Shown: in pieces, positions 20,029-30,485 of the stretch
Position numbering within the stretch: position 1 is the stretch's first letter
How the letters are laid out: every line of letters starts with the position of its first letter
NCBI GenBank assembly: GCA_013336525.1
Contig: JAAXTM010000001.1
Span: 62,001 to 126,000, forward strand
Source: Geobacteraceae bacterium
GTDB taxonomy: Bacteria > Desulfobacterota > Desulfuromonadia > Geobacterales > Pseudopelobacteraceae
Direction: 5' to 3'
DNA length: 64,000 bases
Notes under the pieces: generated by a model
Told to the model about the DNA's origin: nothing
The model's database searches: none
What the model saw: only the letters and a program-made list of their open reading frames with translations
Translations under genes and position numbers: made by a program

Positions 20029-20919
20029 ATGAATAATAAGAAATTTACATCAGGATTTGTCTCTATTATTGGTCGCCCGAATGTTGGTAAATCAACACTC
20101 CTGAACGCAATTATCGGCGAGAAAATTGTTATTACATCTGACAAACCTCAGACCACGCGCAACCGGATTCAGGGAATTCATAATATCCCGGGCGGACAGA
20201 TTGTTTTCATTGATACTCCCGGGATCCACACCGGACGTTCACGCCTAAACAAAAGTATGGTGGATGTCGCACGTTCAGCCATAAGTGGGGTCGATCTTCT
20301 GATGCTGGTTGTTGAAGCCACTACTGCTGCAGACCCCGCCTTCATCCAGGATGTCCTTGGCAAGGTGAAGATTCCTGTCGTGCTTGTTATTAACAAGATT
20401 GATCTGCTTTCTGATAAAAATCAGATGCTGAAAAAAATTACCGACTGGGCTGCGCTGCATCCGTTCAAGGAAATTATTCCTGTATCGGCTGGTCGCAACG
20501 ACGGTGTTGATCATCTGGTTTCGGTAGTCAGCGGTTATCTCCCTGAAGGACCGGCCATGTTCCCGGATGATATTCTGACCGATATGCCTGAAAAGTTTAT
20601 AGTTGCGGAGATGATCCGTGAAAAGGTTTTCCGCCTGACGCGGGACGAAGTACCTTATTCAACGGCGGTTGTTGTGGAAAGTTTCATTGAGCGTGAAAAT
20701 GGTGTAATTGCCATTACAGCAGCCATCATGATTGAACGTGATACCCAGAAGGGGATCATCATCGGCTCTAAGGGTGAGATGCTGAAAAAAATAGGGACGC
20801 AGGCCAGGCAGGATATTGAACGCCTGCTTGACACAAAAATATATCTGGAACTGTTCGTTAAGGTTGTTGAAAACTGGAGCGAACGACCGTCTAAATTGAG
20901 AGAACTGGGATACGAATGA
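20029..20919 (+). CDS. era: GTPase Era
   Basis: Era is a GTPase that binds the 3' end of 16S rRNA and helps 30S subunit maturation. The 296-residue protein has G1 GRPNVGKST, switch region [11 protein letters not shown]3 DTPGIH, G4 NKID and G5 VSA. It ends in a KH RNA-binding domain with [17 protein letters not shown] precedes the ATG. It overlaps the next GTPase gene, der, by four bases, so the two are co-translated. Confidence 0.96.
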   Translation: MNNKKFTSGFVSIIGRPNVGKSTLLNAIIGEKIVITSDKPQTTRNRIQGIHNIPGGQIVFIDTPGIHTGRSRLNKSMVDVARSAISGVDLLMLVVEATTAADPAFIQDVLGKVKIPVVLVINKIDLLSDKNQMLKKITDWAALHPFKEIIPVSAGRNDGVDHLVSVVSGYLPEGPAMFPDDILTDMPEKFIVAEMIREKVFRLTRDEVPYSTAVVVESFIERENGVIAITAAIMIERDTQKGIIIGSKGEMLKKIGTQARQDIERLLDTKIYLELFVKVVENWSERPSKLRELGYE

Positions 20920-22268
20920 AACCGTTAGTAGCTATTGTAGGCCGCCCCAATGTGGGCAAATCAACCCTTTTTAACCGTCTCCTTGGTCATCGTCGCGCTA
21001 TTGTCGACGATACCCCGGGTGTTACCCGTGACCGCAACTATGCCAATATAACCCGCTTTGAAAAACCGTTTATCCTGGTCGATACCGGAGGTTTTGAACC
21101 GGTAACTGAAAATCGTTTATTGCAGCAGATGCGCGAGCAATCAAAATTAGCCATCGAAGAAGCAGACGTTATCATTTTTATGATGGATGCCAGAAGCGGC
21201 CTGACCCCTGCGGACACCGAAGTAGCCGAGATGTTGCGTCGCGTAAAAAAACCGGTATTTTATGTTGTCAACAAAGTTGATGGCGAAAAGCTTGAAAATG
21301 ATTCGGCCGAATTTTATTCACTCGGAATTGGAGAGCTGTACACCATTTCGGCTGAACATAATCGCGGCGTCATCGATCTCGTGGAAAACATCATGGCGGT
21401 CTTTCCTCCGACCGACGAAGCCGATCCCGAAGAGAACGTCACCCGCATTGCCGTGGTGGGGCGGCCAAATGTTGGCAAGTCATCCCTGGTCAACCGTCTG
21501 CTAGGCTTCGAGAGGGTGGTGGCAAATCCGACCGCAGGTACGACCCGTGATTCAGTTGATACTCCCTTTACCTGCAACAAGAAGCCGTATGTGTTGATTG
21601 ATACAGCCGGAATCAGACGCAAGGGGAAAACCACCGAAAAGCTTGAGAAGTACAGTGTCTGTGATGCTCTGCGCAGTATCGAACGTGCCGATGTAGTGTT
21701 GATGGTGATCGATGCTGAGGAAGGTGTGACCGAGCAGGATGAGCGTATTGCCGGTTATATTCATGAAGCCGGCAAAGGATGCGTTTTTGTCATTAATAAA
21801 TGGGATTTGCTAGAAAAAGATAATTCCACTCTCGGTGTATATATTGCCAAAATCAGGGACGGATTCAAATATCTGGCGTACGCTCCGATTGTATGCGTTT
21901 CCGCCAAAACCGGTCAGCGTTCCGGCAAAATCATCACAACCGTTGATGAAGTTATGGAACAGTACTGCCGCCGCGTAACAACATCAGAACTGGTACATGT
22001 GTTTACAGATGCTATTGAATCGCACCATGCTCCACTTTCTCACGGCCGCAGGGTAAAGTTCTACTTTGCCACACAGGTTGCCACCAGGCCGCCATCCTTT
22101 GTTATCTTTACCAATCAGCCTGAGAATATCCACTATTCATATGAGCGCTATCTTATCAATAAATTCCGCGAAGCCTTCGGATTTGACGGCGTTCCCTTGC
22201 GGCTGATGTTCCGAGGAAGGGACAAAACCGACACTTCCCGCAAGCCGGGAGCTGATCGCTCCAAATAA
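20916..22268 (+). CDS. der: GTPase Der (EngA)
   Basis: Der has two tandem GTPase domains and acts in 50S ribosome assembly. The 450-residue protein shows two G1 motifs, GRPNVGKST near the N-terminus and GRPNVGKSS near residue 185. Two DTxG motifs (DTGGF, DTAGI) and NKVD/NKWD follow, and the C-terminal KH-like domain includes [12 protein letters not shown]. It is translationally coupled to era through a four-base overlap. No terminator hairpin is evident in the 131 bases after it. Confidence 0.96.
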   Translation: MKPLVAIVGRPNVGKSTLFNRLLGHRRAIVDDTPGVTRDRNYANITRFEKPFILVDTGGFEPVTENRLLQQMREQSKLAIEEADVIIFMMDARSGLTPADTEVAEMLRRVKKPVFYVVNKVDGEKLENDSAEFYSLGIGELYTISAEHNRGVIDLVENIMAVFPPTDEADPEENVTRIAVVGRPNVGKSSLVNRLLGFERVVANPTAGTTRDSVDTPFTCNKKPYVLIDTAGIRRKGKTTEKLEKYSVCDALRSIERADVVLMVIDAEEGVTEQDERIAGYIHEAGKGCVFVINKWDLLEKDNSTLGVYIAKIRDGFKYLAYAPIVCVSAKTGQRSGKIITTVDEVMEQYCRRVTTSELVHVFTDAIESHHAPLSHGRRVKFYFATQVATRPPSFVIFTNQPENIHYSYERYLINKFREAFGFDGVPLRLMFRGRDKTDTSRKPGADRSK

Positions 22269-22399
22269 CCTTTAAAGGCTTTACTTGGCTCCACTGTTAC
22301 GATATATTTTGTCAGTTTTTATTCCCCACATGTAATCGAAAGCTGCTCAAGTCTCAACCTGAGCTTCTGGATGAATACAATGCAGATGGATTGTGACCA

Positions 22400-24070
22400 A
22401 TGAGCCTAGCAGGTAAACTTGAAGAGCTCGGACTTGGCGAGATTTTACAGATTGTCAGTCTTAGTAGAAAAACCGGCGTCCTTTCCCTTAGCAGCAAGGG
22501 AAGGGATGGCTCGGTTTTTTTTCGTAATGGCCAGGTGGTACGGGCTGTTTCAAGTGCGTATCAGCAGAGCCTTGGTGATGTTCTTATTCAAAAAGGTGTC
22601 ATTGATCTGGCCATGTTGCGCAAGTCACTTGCTTTTCAGCAGGAACACGGTTTTTGTGAACGCCTTGGGATAATACTTGTGAAAAACTTCGGTATTTCAC
22701 AAGAAGTTATTGAAGTAGTGGTTCGGGAACAAATTGAAAATGTTGTGTATTCGTTGTTTTCCTGGACAGAGGGGACATTCACTTTTGAAGTTCAGACTTC
22801 TATTGAAATTGTTGATGGCATAAAAATGGATCCGCTTCAGTTCATACTGGATCATGGACTTAATCCACAATTTCTCGCCATGGAAGGAACCAGAATATCT
22901 GAAGAACAGCGTAATGTGTCAGAAACCGGTGTTACTGCTGACGATTTTTCTGAAGATGAAGAGGATTTTTCATTTGATCTGGTGGATGGTTCAAATGCGC
23001 CATCATTGGTCCCGCATTCAGTTCAGCAACCGATTGTTATTGTAGACGATGACGGGCCGACTCTGAGGAATATTGCTGATGGCCTTACGGAAAAGGGTTT
23101 TGTAGTTCATGCAATGACACGTAGTGAAGATACTCTGATCAAGGTGGATTCTTTGCATCGAAGTGGTGAGCGACCGGCCGTTCTGATAGATCTGATCATG
23201 CCCAAAATGGACGGATCTGGCGTACTGGGTGGCGTTGAACTCTTGGAACTTTTGCATAACAATTTTAAAGATCTGCAGTTGATAATAATGACAGACTATC
23301 ATCATGCCGAGGCTGAGAAAAAGATTAGTGAACTGGGCTACTCTTTTATAATCAAACCGAGACGGGTCGAAATCAACAATAACGTAATCATGGACAGCTT
23401 TCTTACCCAGGTTACGCATGTTATCCGTCACTCGTCAGGAGCTAAAATTACCGGAGAGTGGCAGGATCGTTTCAATCTTGGTGATGAGCTGCGCATTGAA
23501 ATGGGTGAAGATGATGACATGCCGCGTGCCGAAGAGACTAATCAGCAGAGCGGTGCTTTTTCCCTGCTGCGCGGTATGCTCGAAGAGTTGAATAACCCCG
23601 AACTGCAAGGTGGAGTTCTGCTGCTGGTACTTCGTTTCGCTTCCGAATTCATGAACAGGGCCATTGTCTTTACAATAAATGACCAGATCATTTCCGGTTT
23701 TGGGCAATTCGGCATAACCGACAGCACAATCAGCGGCGATGAGCGGGTACGTGCGATTCATTTCCCACAGGAGTCCGGTTCAATGTTTGACGAGCCGCTT
23801 AGAACCTGTCAGCCGCATAAATTCTCGCCTAACCCTACTCCTGTAGATTCTTATCTGTTTGAACAATTAGGTGGAGGTGTTCCTGCTGAGGTATTTATAG
23901 GCCCGCTGATCAGCCAGTCTAAAGTCATCGGGTTCCTATACGGCGATAACCTCCCGAATAAAAAACCGATTGGTGACGTCGAAGCACTGGTTATATTTTT
24001 GGCTCAGGCGGGAGTTTCTATGGAAAAATCTTTATTACAACGTCAACTGGATGAGAGGACCACCTCGTGA
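22400..24070 (+). CDS. DUF4388 - receiver - GAF-like regulatory protein
   Basis: The 556-residue protein starts with a DUF4388 (PATAN-like) domain, MSLAGKLEELGLGEILQIV to about residue 150. An acidic linker (about 170-200) leads to a receiver domain with phospho-acceptor D264 (LIDLIMPKMDG) and the conserved lysine in FIIKPRR. A C-terminal ~180-residue region resembles a GAF domain. There is no DNA-binding domain. It opens a chemosensory operon and overlaps the CheY gene by four bases, so it is likely a phosphotransfer partner or output of that CheA. DUF4388-receiver proteins occur in myxobacterial and Geobacter chemosensory systems. Confidence 0.82.
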   Translation: MSLAGKLEELGLGEILQIVSLSRKTGVLSLSSKGRDGSVFFRNGQVVRAVSSAYQQSLGDVLIQKGVIDLAMLRKSLAFQQEHGFCERLGIILVKNFGISQEVIEVVVREQIENVVYSLFSWTEGTFTFEVQTSIEIVDGIKMDPLQFILDHGLNPQFLAMEGTRISEEQRNVSETGVTADDFSEDEEDFSFDLVDGSNAPSLVPHSVQQPIVIVDDDGPTLRNIADGLTEKGFVVHAMTRSEDTLIKVDSLHRSGERPAVLIDLIMPKMDGSGVLGGVELLELLHNNFKDLQLIIMTDYHHAEAEKKISELGYSFIIKPRRVEINNNVIMDSFLTQVTHVIRHSSGAKITGEWQDRFNLGDELRIEMGEDDDMPRAEETNQQSGAFSLLRGMLEELNNPELQGGVLLLVLRFASEFMNRAIVFTINDQIISGFGQFGITDSTISGDERVRAIHFPQESGSMFDEPLRTCQPHKFSPNPTPVDSYLFEQLGGGVPAEVFIGPLISQSKVIGFLYGDNLPNKKPIGDVEALVIFLAQAGVSMEKSLLQRQLDERTTS

Positions 24071-24459
24071 GTACCAAAACTATCTTGATTGCCGATGATT
24101 CGGCAACAATGCGTGCCATGTTGGTCGCAATTGTTGAAGGTCTGGGTGATTATAATATTATTGAGGCCTCCAGTGGTTTTGAGGCATTGCGACTGCTGCC
24201 CAGAGATCGTGTTGACCTGATAATGACGGATATTAATATGCCGGATATCAACGGACTTGAGCTTATCAGCTATCTGCGCGGCAACATGAATTACAAACAT
24301 ATTCCTGTTTTTATCATCTCAACAGAATGTAGTGAAAAGGATATTGAAAAAGGTAAGCAGCTAGGTGCTGATGAGTATGTGGTTAAACCTTTTGTACCTG
24401 AAACACTCCAGAAATTAATAACTCTGTATTTGAACAAAACTCCCTCACAGGTGTTTTAG
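24067..24459 (+). CDS. cheY: CheY-like single-domain response regulator
   Basis: A 130-residue stand-alone receiver. It has the acidic pair in LIADDSATMRAML, phospho-acceptor D55 in LIMTDINMPDINGL, a Thr/Ser in FIISTE and the lysine in YVVKPF. It starts with GTG inside the stop of the preceding gene. As the only single-domain receiver in the operon it should take phosphate from CheA, but whether it acts on a flagellar motor or on another output cannot be told from sequence. Confidence 0.9.
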   Translation: MSTKTILIADDSATMRAMLVAIVEGLGDYNIIEASSGFEALRLLPRDRVDLIMTDINMPDINGLELISYLRGNMNYKHIPVFIISTECSEKDIEKGKQLGADEYVVKPFVPETLQKLITLYLNKTPSQVF

Positions 24460-24471
24460 GTGCACAACATA

Positions 24472-26592
24472 ATGAGTGAACAGGCCTCCACACATACTAA
24501 AGCCGTTCAGGATTTTCTTGCCGAAGCGGAAGAAATTGTCGAGCAGCTAGGCTCTGAATTGGCAGATCTCGCCGATATGGCAGAGAGTGGTGAGCTGAAT
24601 CCAGATGTCCTTAATTCCATTTTCAGAGGAGCCCATTCACTTAAAGGGTTGGCCGGGATGTTCAGTTTTAGTGATATCGCCGAGCTTTCTCATAATATGG
24701 AAAATTTGCTCGACTGGCTCAGGCTTGGAAAGCTTAATCTTACGCAACAACTTATGTCTGTCTTGTTCGATGCCCATGAGTTATTGAGTTCTCTGGTCAG
24801 GCTGCTTTCATCAGGCGAAGCTACATCGATGGCACATGAAATAGCGGCATGTGTGGCCAAAATAAATGCCTGCCTCGCCCCACCTGAAAAGCAGAGTTGC
24901 GTATCTCCTTTGGAATCTCTTGGGCTTCCCGCAATGATACTTAGTGCTTTGACGGAGTACGAAGAACATCGCCTTAAAGATAATCTGGATAAAGGACGAA
25001 CGATCTTCAATATACATACCTCCTTTAATCTCACAACGTTTGATACTGATTTGTCGGCAGTCACCGACATATTGAAGGAGTGTGGAGAAGTTATCAGTAC
25101 ATTGCCGAGTGTTGGCGATAATGTTGAGACCAATATCGATTTCGAAATCCTTTTCGGCTCCAAACGTACTCTTGATGAGTTAAAAGCTGCTGTTGAACGT
25201 GATAGCATCTCAATTGTCCCGCTTGGTTCCAATTCAGTGACTGAAAAAACAGTTCCCACCGTAAAACCCTTTCCACCAGTCACTACCAAACCAGTTGTTG
25301 ATGAAGAACGACATGAAGTTGCGGCATCAGGTGCGCAATTGCCAGATGATTCTACTGCGCCTGTTGCAACACCATTGTCCGAAGAGACTTCTCTCAGTGC
25401 CAAAAGTATGAGTCGGACGGTTCGCGTTGACATCGGTAAACTTGATGAATTGATGAATATTGTCGGTGAGCTTGTTCTTGCCAATTCGACCATTTCCGGC
25501 GTTACCACAAAAATGCGCAATGAAGGTTATTCGCGTTTGTCTATTGAGCTGGGTAAGGCTGCAAAAGGTCTTGAACGTAAGCTTTCTGACCTTCAGAAAG
25601 GGGTTATGGAAATCCGTATGATCCCAGTCGGTCAATTGTACGAAAAGATGTCTCGAATTGTCCGGAAGATATCACGAGAACAGGGTAAACGTGTTGACCT
25701 CAAATTTTTCGGGGCTGATACTGAACTGGACAAACTGATCGTTGAAGACATCTCTGATCCGATGATGCACATAATTCGCAATGCAATCGACCATGGTATA
25801 GAGTCACAAGAGGTGCGTACGGCACAGGGTAAAGATGAAAAAGGTACCATCCGGATTTCATCTTATCAAAAAGGCAATCACGTTGTTATTGAAATTGCGG
25901 ATGATGGTGGCGGTATTGATATCGAGAAGGTAAAAAACAAGGCGTTACAAAAAGGTTTGGTTAATGACATCAGTTCTGTGTCTGACCGGGATGCAATAGA
26001 TTTTATTTTTCTGCCCGGTTTTTCAACTAACGAAACGGTTAGTGAAGTTTCCGGCCGGGGTGTCGGTATGGATGTTGTCAAAAACAACATCTCGGCTGTA
26101 TCCGGAATGGTTGATATTGAGACGCGGAAGGGAGAGGGTAGCCGCTTCATTATAACTCTTCCAATCACGCTGGCAATTATCAAAGCCCTTATCATTCGCA
26201 GCAGTGGCAGAACCTATGCATTGCCGATTACATCAGTTCTTGAATCGCTGCTGATGACAGACAAAGACATTATGACTGTTGAGCGCAAAGAGGTCATTCA
26301 GCTCCGTGAATCAACTTTGCCTCTGCTGAGACTCAACCATTATTTCGAAATAAATAGTAATGATGGTCCTCAAAAAGAATTTTATGTTGTCGTGATTGGA
26401 GTTGCAGAAAAGCGTCTTGGACTTGTTGTCGATGATTTAGTTTGTCAACAGGATATTGTAATAAAACCACTGGGAGAGTCTTTTAAAAAATTCCGCGGAA
26501 TTTCCGGCGCCGCGGATCTTGGAGACCAACGTACAATTCTTGTTTTGGACATCGGTGGAATAGTCAATGAAACAATGCGTTCCGGGAGCTGA
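24472..26592 (+). CDS. cheA: Chemosensory histidine kinase CheA
   Basis: The 706-residue protein has an Hpt domain with H55 in GAHSLKGLAGMF. A second region (about 150-250) probably makes up the P2 docking part, followed by a Pro/Val-rich linker. Dimerisation (P3) begins near VRVDIGKLDELMNIVGELV. The kinase domain has HIIRNAIDHGIE (N box), ADDGGGID (G1) and VSGRGVGMDVVK, and a C-terminal CheW-like P5 domain closes the protein. ATG at 24472 is chosen over GTG 24460 because TTAGGTG lies at a suitable distance. It is flanked by cheY and an ATPase gene. Confidence 0.94.
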   Translation: MSEQASTHTKAVQDFLAEAEEIVEQLGSELADLADMAESGELNPDVLNSIFRGAHSLKGLAGMFSFSDIAELSHNMENLLDWLRLGKLNLTQQLMSVLFDAHELLSSLVRLLSSGEATSMAHEIAACVAKINACLAPPEKQSCVSPLESLGLPAMILSALTEYEEHRLKDNLDKGRTIFNIHTSFNLTTFDTDLSAVTDILKECGEVISTLPSVGDNVETNIDFEILFGSKRTLDELKAAVERDSISIVPLGSNSVTEKTVPTVKPFPPVTTKPVVDEERHEVAASGAQLPDDSTAPVATPLSEETSLSAKSMSRTVRVDIGKLDELMNIVGELVLANSTISGVTTKMRNEGYSRLSIELGKAAKGLERKLSDLQKGVMEIRMIPVGQLYEKMSRIVRKISREQGKRVDLKFFGADTELDKLIVEDISDPMMHIIRNAIDHGIESQEVRTAQGKDEKGTIRISSYQKGNHVVIEIADDGGGIDIEKVKNKALQKGLVNDISSVSDRDAIDFIFLPGFSTNETVSEVSGRGVGMDVVKNNISAVSGMVDIETRKGEGSRFIITLPITLAIIKALIIRSSGRTYALPITSVLESLLMTDKDIMTVERKEVIQLRESTLPLLRLNHYFEINSNDGPQKEFYVVVIGVAEKRLGLVVDDLVCQQDIVIKPLGESFKKFRGISGAADLGDQRTILVLDIGGIVNETMRSGS

Positions 26593-26597
26593 TATAA

Positions 26598-27398
26598 ATG
26601 TATAAGCGCTATTTCGGCTTTAAGGAAAAACCGTTCAGTAAAACACCTGATCCCCGTTTTCTCTTTTTGAGTCGTGGTCATGAAGAAGCGCTTGCACGTC
26701 TCGAGTTTGTTGTTGAAGAACGTGAGCTTGCTGTTTTAACGGGAGAAATTGGCTGCGGAAAAACTACATTATCCCGGGCTTTGATGGATCGCCTTGGCCC
26801 ACGTTTCCGGTTTTGCTACATTATAAATCCGCGTTTGAATGCGATTGAATTTCTGCGAACTATTGCCAGAATTCTTGAAGTTGAACAACCGGCCGAAGCC
26901 AAGGACACACTGATTGATCAGATACACACCGCTGTATATTCGCTGAACCAACGGGATATTTGTCCGGTTCTGGTAATTGATGAGGCCCAGATGATTACTG
27001 ATGCTGAGGTTTTTGATGAGATAAGGCTTCTTACCAACTTTCAGCTGGATGACCGAAATTTGCTTGGAGTTGTTATTATGGGGCAGCCGGAATTGCGCCC
27101 GATGATGGCATCGAGTCGTTTCGAACCTCTGCGGCAGCGAATCTCGCTTCATTATCATCTGCAACCTTTGTCGCTGGATGAAATAATGGAATATCTTGAT
27201 TTCAGACTTGAGGCAGCTGGTGGGGCTCCGGGTCTATTCACGCCGGATGCCGTTCAACGCATCCATGAATTAAGCGGCGGGGTACCGAGAAAAATTAATT
27301 CCATGGCAACAAATGCCCTGCTGGTCGCATATGGATGCGACGCCGCCCTGATTGATTCGGATATAATAAACGAAATAAAAGATGAATTGATGATGTAG
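26598..27398 (+). CDS. ExeA/GspA-type AAA ATPase inside the chemosensory operon
   Basis: The 266-residue protein starts MYKRYFGFKEKPFSKTPDPR, the usual ExeA/GspA signature. It has Walker A GEIGCGKT (49-56), Walker B VLVIDEAQ with DE at 128-129, and a sensor/arginine region before a C-terminal helical lid. ExeA-type ATPases normally assist assembly of secretion or pilus machinery at the cell wall, but here the C-terminal membrane and peptidoglycan-binding parts are absent. It lies five bases after cheA and 11 before a cheW gene. A role in arranging or partitioning the receptor array is an inference only. Confidence 0.85.
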   Translation: MYKRYFGFKEKPFSKTPDPRFLFLSRGHEEALARLEFVVEERELAVLTGEIGCGKTTLSRALMDRLGPRFRFCYIINPRLNAIEFLRTIARILEVEQPAEAKDTLIDQIHTAVYSLNQRDICPVLVIDEAQMITDAEVFDEIRLLTNFQLDDRNLLGVVIMGQPELRPMMASSRFEPLRQRISLHYHLQPLSLDEIMEYLDFRLEAAGGAPGLFTPDAVQRIHELSGGVPRKINSMATNALLVAYGCDAALIDSDIINEIKDELMM

Positions 27399-27409
27399 GC
27401 GGTACTGAT

Positions 27410-28174
27410 ATGGATCTCGCAAAAATAAGAAAAAAATCTTTACAGGCAGTTGATAAGCCCTCTGATGAGAGCGCCCCTATCCCTGAATCACTGCTTGAGA
27501 TGATAAACTCGCTTGAAGCGGTCCCTACTGCGGCTGTTTCTTCTGAAGTGGATTGTTTTCAGAAGGAGTTGACTTCCAAGCCGGCAGCTTCAACGATGGC
27601 TGCAGCCCCGTTAATCAATACAATTATCCCGGAACGAGTTGAAACGTGCACACCGTTTGAAGCTATTATGGCCGGTAGAGGTGCTGCTGGTTGTGATTTT
27701 GAAACAAATCTTGCAGATGAGGTAACCAGTGAGGTTGTTGCCGAAACCTATCTTGAATTTCTCTGTTTTAGAGTTTCTGATGAGATCTATGGAATTAATA
27801 TCATGGATATTAAGGAAATCATTAAACCGAGAGAAGTTACGGAGGTGCCACGTGCTCCGGTTTTTGTCTCAGGGGTTCTTTCATTACGAGGTACAATAAT
27901 TCCGATCATCGATATGCGTGTCAGGCTGGATCTGGCACGCCAGGAGCCAACCGGTAAGGAGCGAATTGTAGTCATCAAAAACAATAATTCATTCAGCGGC
28001 CTGATGGTTGATGAAGTGACTCAGGTTGTGCAGGTACAGATGGATGACGTCGAAGCTGCTCCTGCTATCCTTGATGGAATTGATCGTGACTTTGTCAGCG
28101 GGCTTGGACGTTCTAGCGGACAATTAATAATAATTCTGAATCTGGAAAACATTGCTGACATCAGCATGTACTAA
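27410..28174 (+). CDS. cheW: CheW-domain adaptor with long N-terminal extension
   Basis: A 254-residue protein. The last ~140 residues form a CheW domain (FLCFRVSDEIYGINIMDIKEI, LSLRGTIIPIIDMRVRL, VDEVTQVVQVQ). The first ~110 residues are low-complexity, rich in Pro, Ala, Ser and Val, and have no recognised domain. CheW couples receptors to CheA in the cytoplasm. Two cheW genes in a row suggest either distinct receptors or distinct roles in the array. Confidence 0.9.
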   Translation: MDLAKIRKKSLQAVDKPSDESAPIPESLLEMINSLEAVPTAAVSSEVDCFQKELTSKPAASTMAAAPLINTIIPERVETCTPFEAIMAGRGAAGCDFETNLADEVTSEVVAETYLEFLCFRVSDEIYGINIMDIKEIIKPREVTEVPRAPVFVSGVLSLRGTIIPIIDMRVRLDLARQEPTGKERIVVIKNNNSFSGLMVDEVTQVVQVQMDDVEAAPAILDGIDRDFVSGLGRSSGQLIIILNLENIADISMY

Positions 28175-28191
28175 AGGAACCGGTGAGTAGC

Positions 28192-28641
28192 ATGGAAGGT
28201 ATTACAACTAATATCCAGCTTGCCTGTTTTAGCCTCGGGGACAGGCTGTTTGCTGTCGATATCATGAGAATACGTGAGATTCTGGTCCCTCAGAAACTTT
28301 CACCGCTGCCATGCTCTTCAGATCTGCTTGAGGGTGTTATTGATCTTCGTGGGACAGTAATTCCGGTAATGAGCTTACGGAAGCGATTCGGCATGCCAGT
28401 TGTTGAAGACGCGCATGCTGGTAAACTGTTGATTGTGTCACTTGTCGGGCAATCGTTGGCTCTGGTAGTCGATGAAGTTATTGAGGTTATTTCAGTGCCG
28501 GTTGAAGATATAAAGCCACCGGTGCAGATGGTATCAGGAGCCGGCATGGATTTTCTTTTAGGTGTATGCCTTTATAATAACCGCGTCTTTATGATCCTGG
28601 ATATTGATTCACTTCTTTGTAGTCATAAATATCAGGAGTAG
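28192..28641 (+). CDS. cheW: CheW-domain adaptor, short form
   Basis: A 149-residue CheW protein covering one domain (LACFSLGDRLFAVDIMRIREI, GVIDLRGTVIPVMSLRKRF, VVDEVIEVISVPVEDI). A GTG at 28183 is also in frame. GGTGAG at 28182-28187 is better spaced for the ATG at 28192, so that is preferred. It is the second consecutive CheW and lacks the long N-terminal extension of the other one. Confidence 0.9.
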   Translation: MEGITTNIQLACFSLGDRLFAVDIMRIREILVPQKLSPLPCSSDLLEGVIDLRGTVIPVMSLRKRFGMPVVEDAHAGKLLIVSLVGQSLALVVDEVIEVISVPVEDIKPPVQMVSGAGMDFLLGVCLYNNRVFMILDIDSLLCSHKYQE

Positions 28642-28648
28642 TCAGGTA

Positions 28649-30478
28649 ATGAATCTTCAAGATATCCGCTATGCTCTTAAATCAACTGATGAAGAAATTC
28701 GCAGATCTGCTGTGAATTCTTTGAGGAATATTCAGCACCACGACGCACAAACTATTATATTTACAGCGATGGGTGACGAAAGCTGGCGGGTACGAAAAGA
28801 GGCCGTAGAGTGTTACGTCTGTTCCAAGCCCGATCTTAGTTCTGTTGGACTATTATTAGGCCTTCTTCGTAATGGAGAAAACGCCGGATTGAGAAATTCA
28901 GCTGCAGAAGCGGTCATTCGTCTTGGATCTTTGTCTGCAGAGCCGTTGTTGAAAATGGTACAAGATCATGATTCCGATGTACGTAAATTTGTTATTGATG
29001 CCATGGGGGCTATCCGTGATCCGATCTTTGTTCCAGCACTGTTGCAGGCCCTGAATGATCCTGAGGTAAATGTTGCTTCAGCCGCAGCAGAACAGCTTGG
29101 TGCAATCGGCGACCCTGAAGCTGCAGAATACCTCATACGGGCTATTCTGGCGCGAGATGAAGAGTTGTTCCGTTTTAGCGCTTTGCGATCATTGGGACTC
29201 TTGGCAAAACCGGTTCAGGTGCCGGAAGAGCTTGTTAAGCTTGCAGATCAGGATATTCTCAGAAAGACAGTTTATGAATGTTTGGGAGCCATTTCTGATG
29301 AAAGCTCCTTCGATCTTCTGCTGAATGGCCTTTCCTGTCGTCAGAAGAACTGCCGTTCCGCTGCTTTCAAGGCTATATATAAAATCTACGAGCGATCTTC
29401 TATAGCATCACAGACAAAAATCCGTGAAGCTCTCCAGAAACTCAAGGAAAATGAAGTCATTAAAGGTTTAGTGGAGCTATTCGACAATCGTGATGTTGTG
29501 TTGACGGAAGGCCTGCTCTGGCTCAGTGACATAGTAAGGGATGTTCGATTTATTCCGCTGCTGATTGAAGCGTATTCCGATGAACGTACTTCCAGAGCTG
29601 CTCTTAAAGTTCTGAAAAATTACGATCATGAAGCGTTGCAAGAAATTGTTTCAATATACCCAAGCCTTGATGAGGCGGGCCGTAGCGGCCTCTGTATTTT
29701 AATTGCCGAGTGTGGTTATTGCGGCTTTAACGATGTAATTCATGAAGCACTGAGAGACCATTCTGCGCAGGTTCGCAAAGCTGCAGCGTTTGCTGTTGGA
29801 AAACTTGGTCTGACCCAATCAATTCCCGACCTGGTTTCTCTGATTGACGATAGTGAAATGCAGGTATATTCGGCTGTGGTCTCCAGCTTACAGTCACTGA
29901 TCAAAATCAGACGCTCATCAATTCTTGATGAAGTAATAATGTTTTGCTCATCTAAGGTGCCGCACCATCGAAAAGCTGCTGCACATTTGATGGCAGCGCT
30001 GGGTGAGCGTGATCGTTTGCTGTTATTGATAAAAGATGAGGATCCGCAGGTTCGTAAAGCCGCTGTTTCAGCTGCCGGAGACTACTATGATGAGGCCTCC
30101 GCTTCGTTGCTTGTTCTTGCGCTGACAGATGAGGATCCTGATGTTCGTATCGCTGTTGCCGATGCCCTCGGACGCTTGCGTAATTCGGAGACTCTTGATG
30201 CTCTGGAACATGCTCTGAATGATCAGGACTTCTGGGTACAGTCTGCTGTTCTAAAAGCCATAGCCAAGATCGAAGCCGCTCGGGCACTGTCAATTATTAA
30301 AAACATTCATACCACTACTGAAGGCCTTTTAATGATTACGTGTTTAAAGATTCTAGAAGAAATTGGCGGTCCTGAAGCGGAAGAAATTTTCCGGTATGCT
30401 CTCCAAAACAGTAACCATGACATCGCCAGGCAGGCAGCCATGTCGCTAGAGCGCGTTATAGTTGCTAAATCAATTTAG
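28649..30478 (+). CDS. HEAT-repeat protein of the chemosensory operon
   Basis: A 609-residue protein built almost entirely of HEAT repeats of about 31 residues. Typical repeat motifs occur throughout: DESWRVRKEAVECY, DSDVRKFVIDAMGAI, DPEVNVASAAAEQLGAIGDPEAA, DPQVRKAAVSAAGDY, DPDVRIAVADALGRL. No enzymatic motif is seen. It is probably a cytoplasmic protein-binding scaffold. An in-frame ATG at 28604 lies inside cheW, while AGGAG at 28634-28638 supports 28649. Its position between cheW and cheR suggests a scaffold for the array or the methylation enzymes. Confidence 0.88.
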   Translation: MNLQDIRYALKSTDEEIRRSAVNSLRNIQHHDAQTIIFTAMGDESWRVRKEAVECYVCSKPDLSSVGLLLGLLRNGENAGLRNSAAEAVIRLGSLSAEPLLKMVQDHDSDVRKFVIDAMGAIRDPIFVPALLQALNDPEVNVASAAAEQLGAIGDPEAAEYLIRAILARDEELFRFSALRSLGLLAKPVQVPEELVKLADQDILRKTVYECLGAISDESSFDLLLNGLSCRQKNCRSAAFKAIYKIYERSSIASQTKIREALQKLKENEVIKGLVELFDNRDVVLTEGLLWLSDIVRDVRFIPLLIEAYSDERTSRAALKVLKNYDHEALQEIVSIYPSLDEAGRSGLCILIAECGYCGFNDVIHEALRDHSAQVRKAAAFAVGKLGLTQSIPDLVSLIDDSEMQVYSAVVSSLQSLIKIRRSSILDEVIMFCSSKVPHHRKAAAHLMAALGERDRLLLLIKDEDPQVRKAAVSAAGDYYDEASASLLVLALTDEDPDVRIAVADALGRLRNSETLDALEHALNDQDFWVQSAVLKAIAKIEAARALSIIKNIHTTTEGLLMITCLKILEEIGGPEAEEIFRYALQNSNHDIARQAAMSLERVIVAKSI

Positions 30479-30485
30479 GCTGTTC

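Noticed and set aside
24690-25520. Minus-strand frame of 276 codons opposite cheA
   Set aside because: Ser-rich antisense frame of a clear CheA coding region; no start signal.
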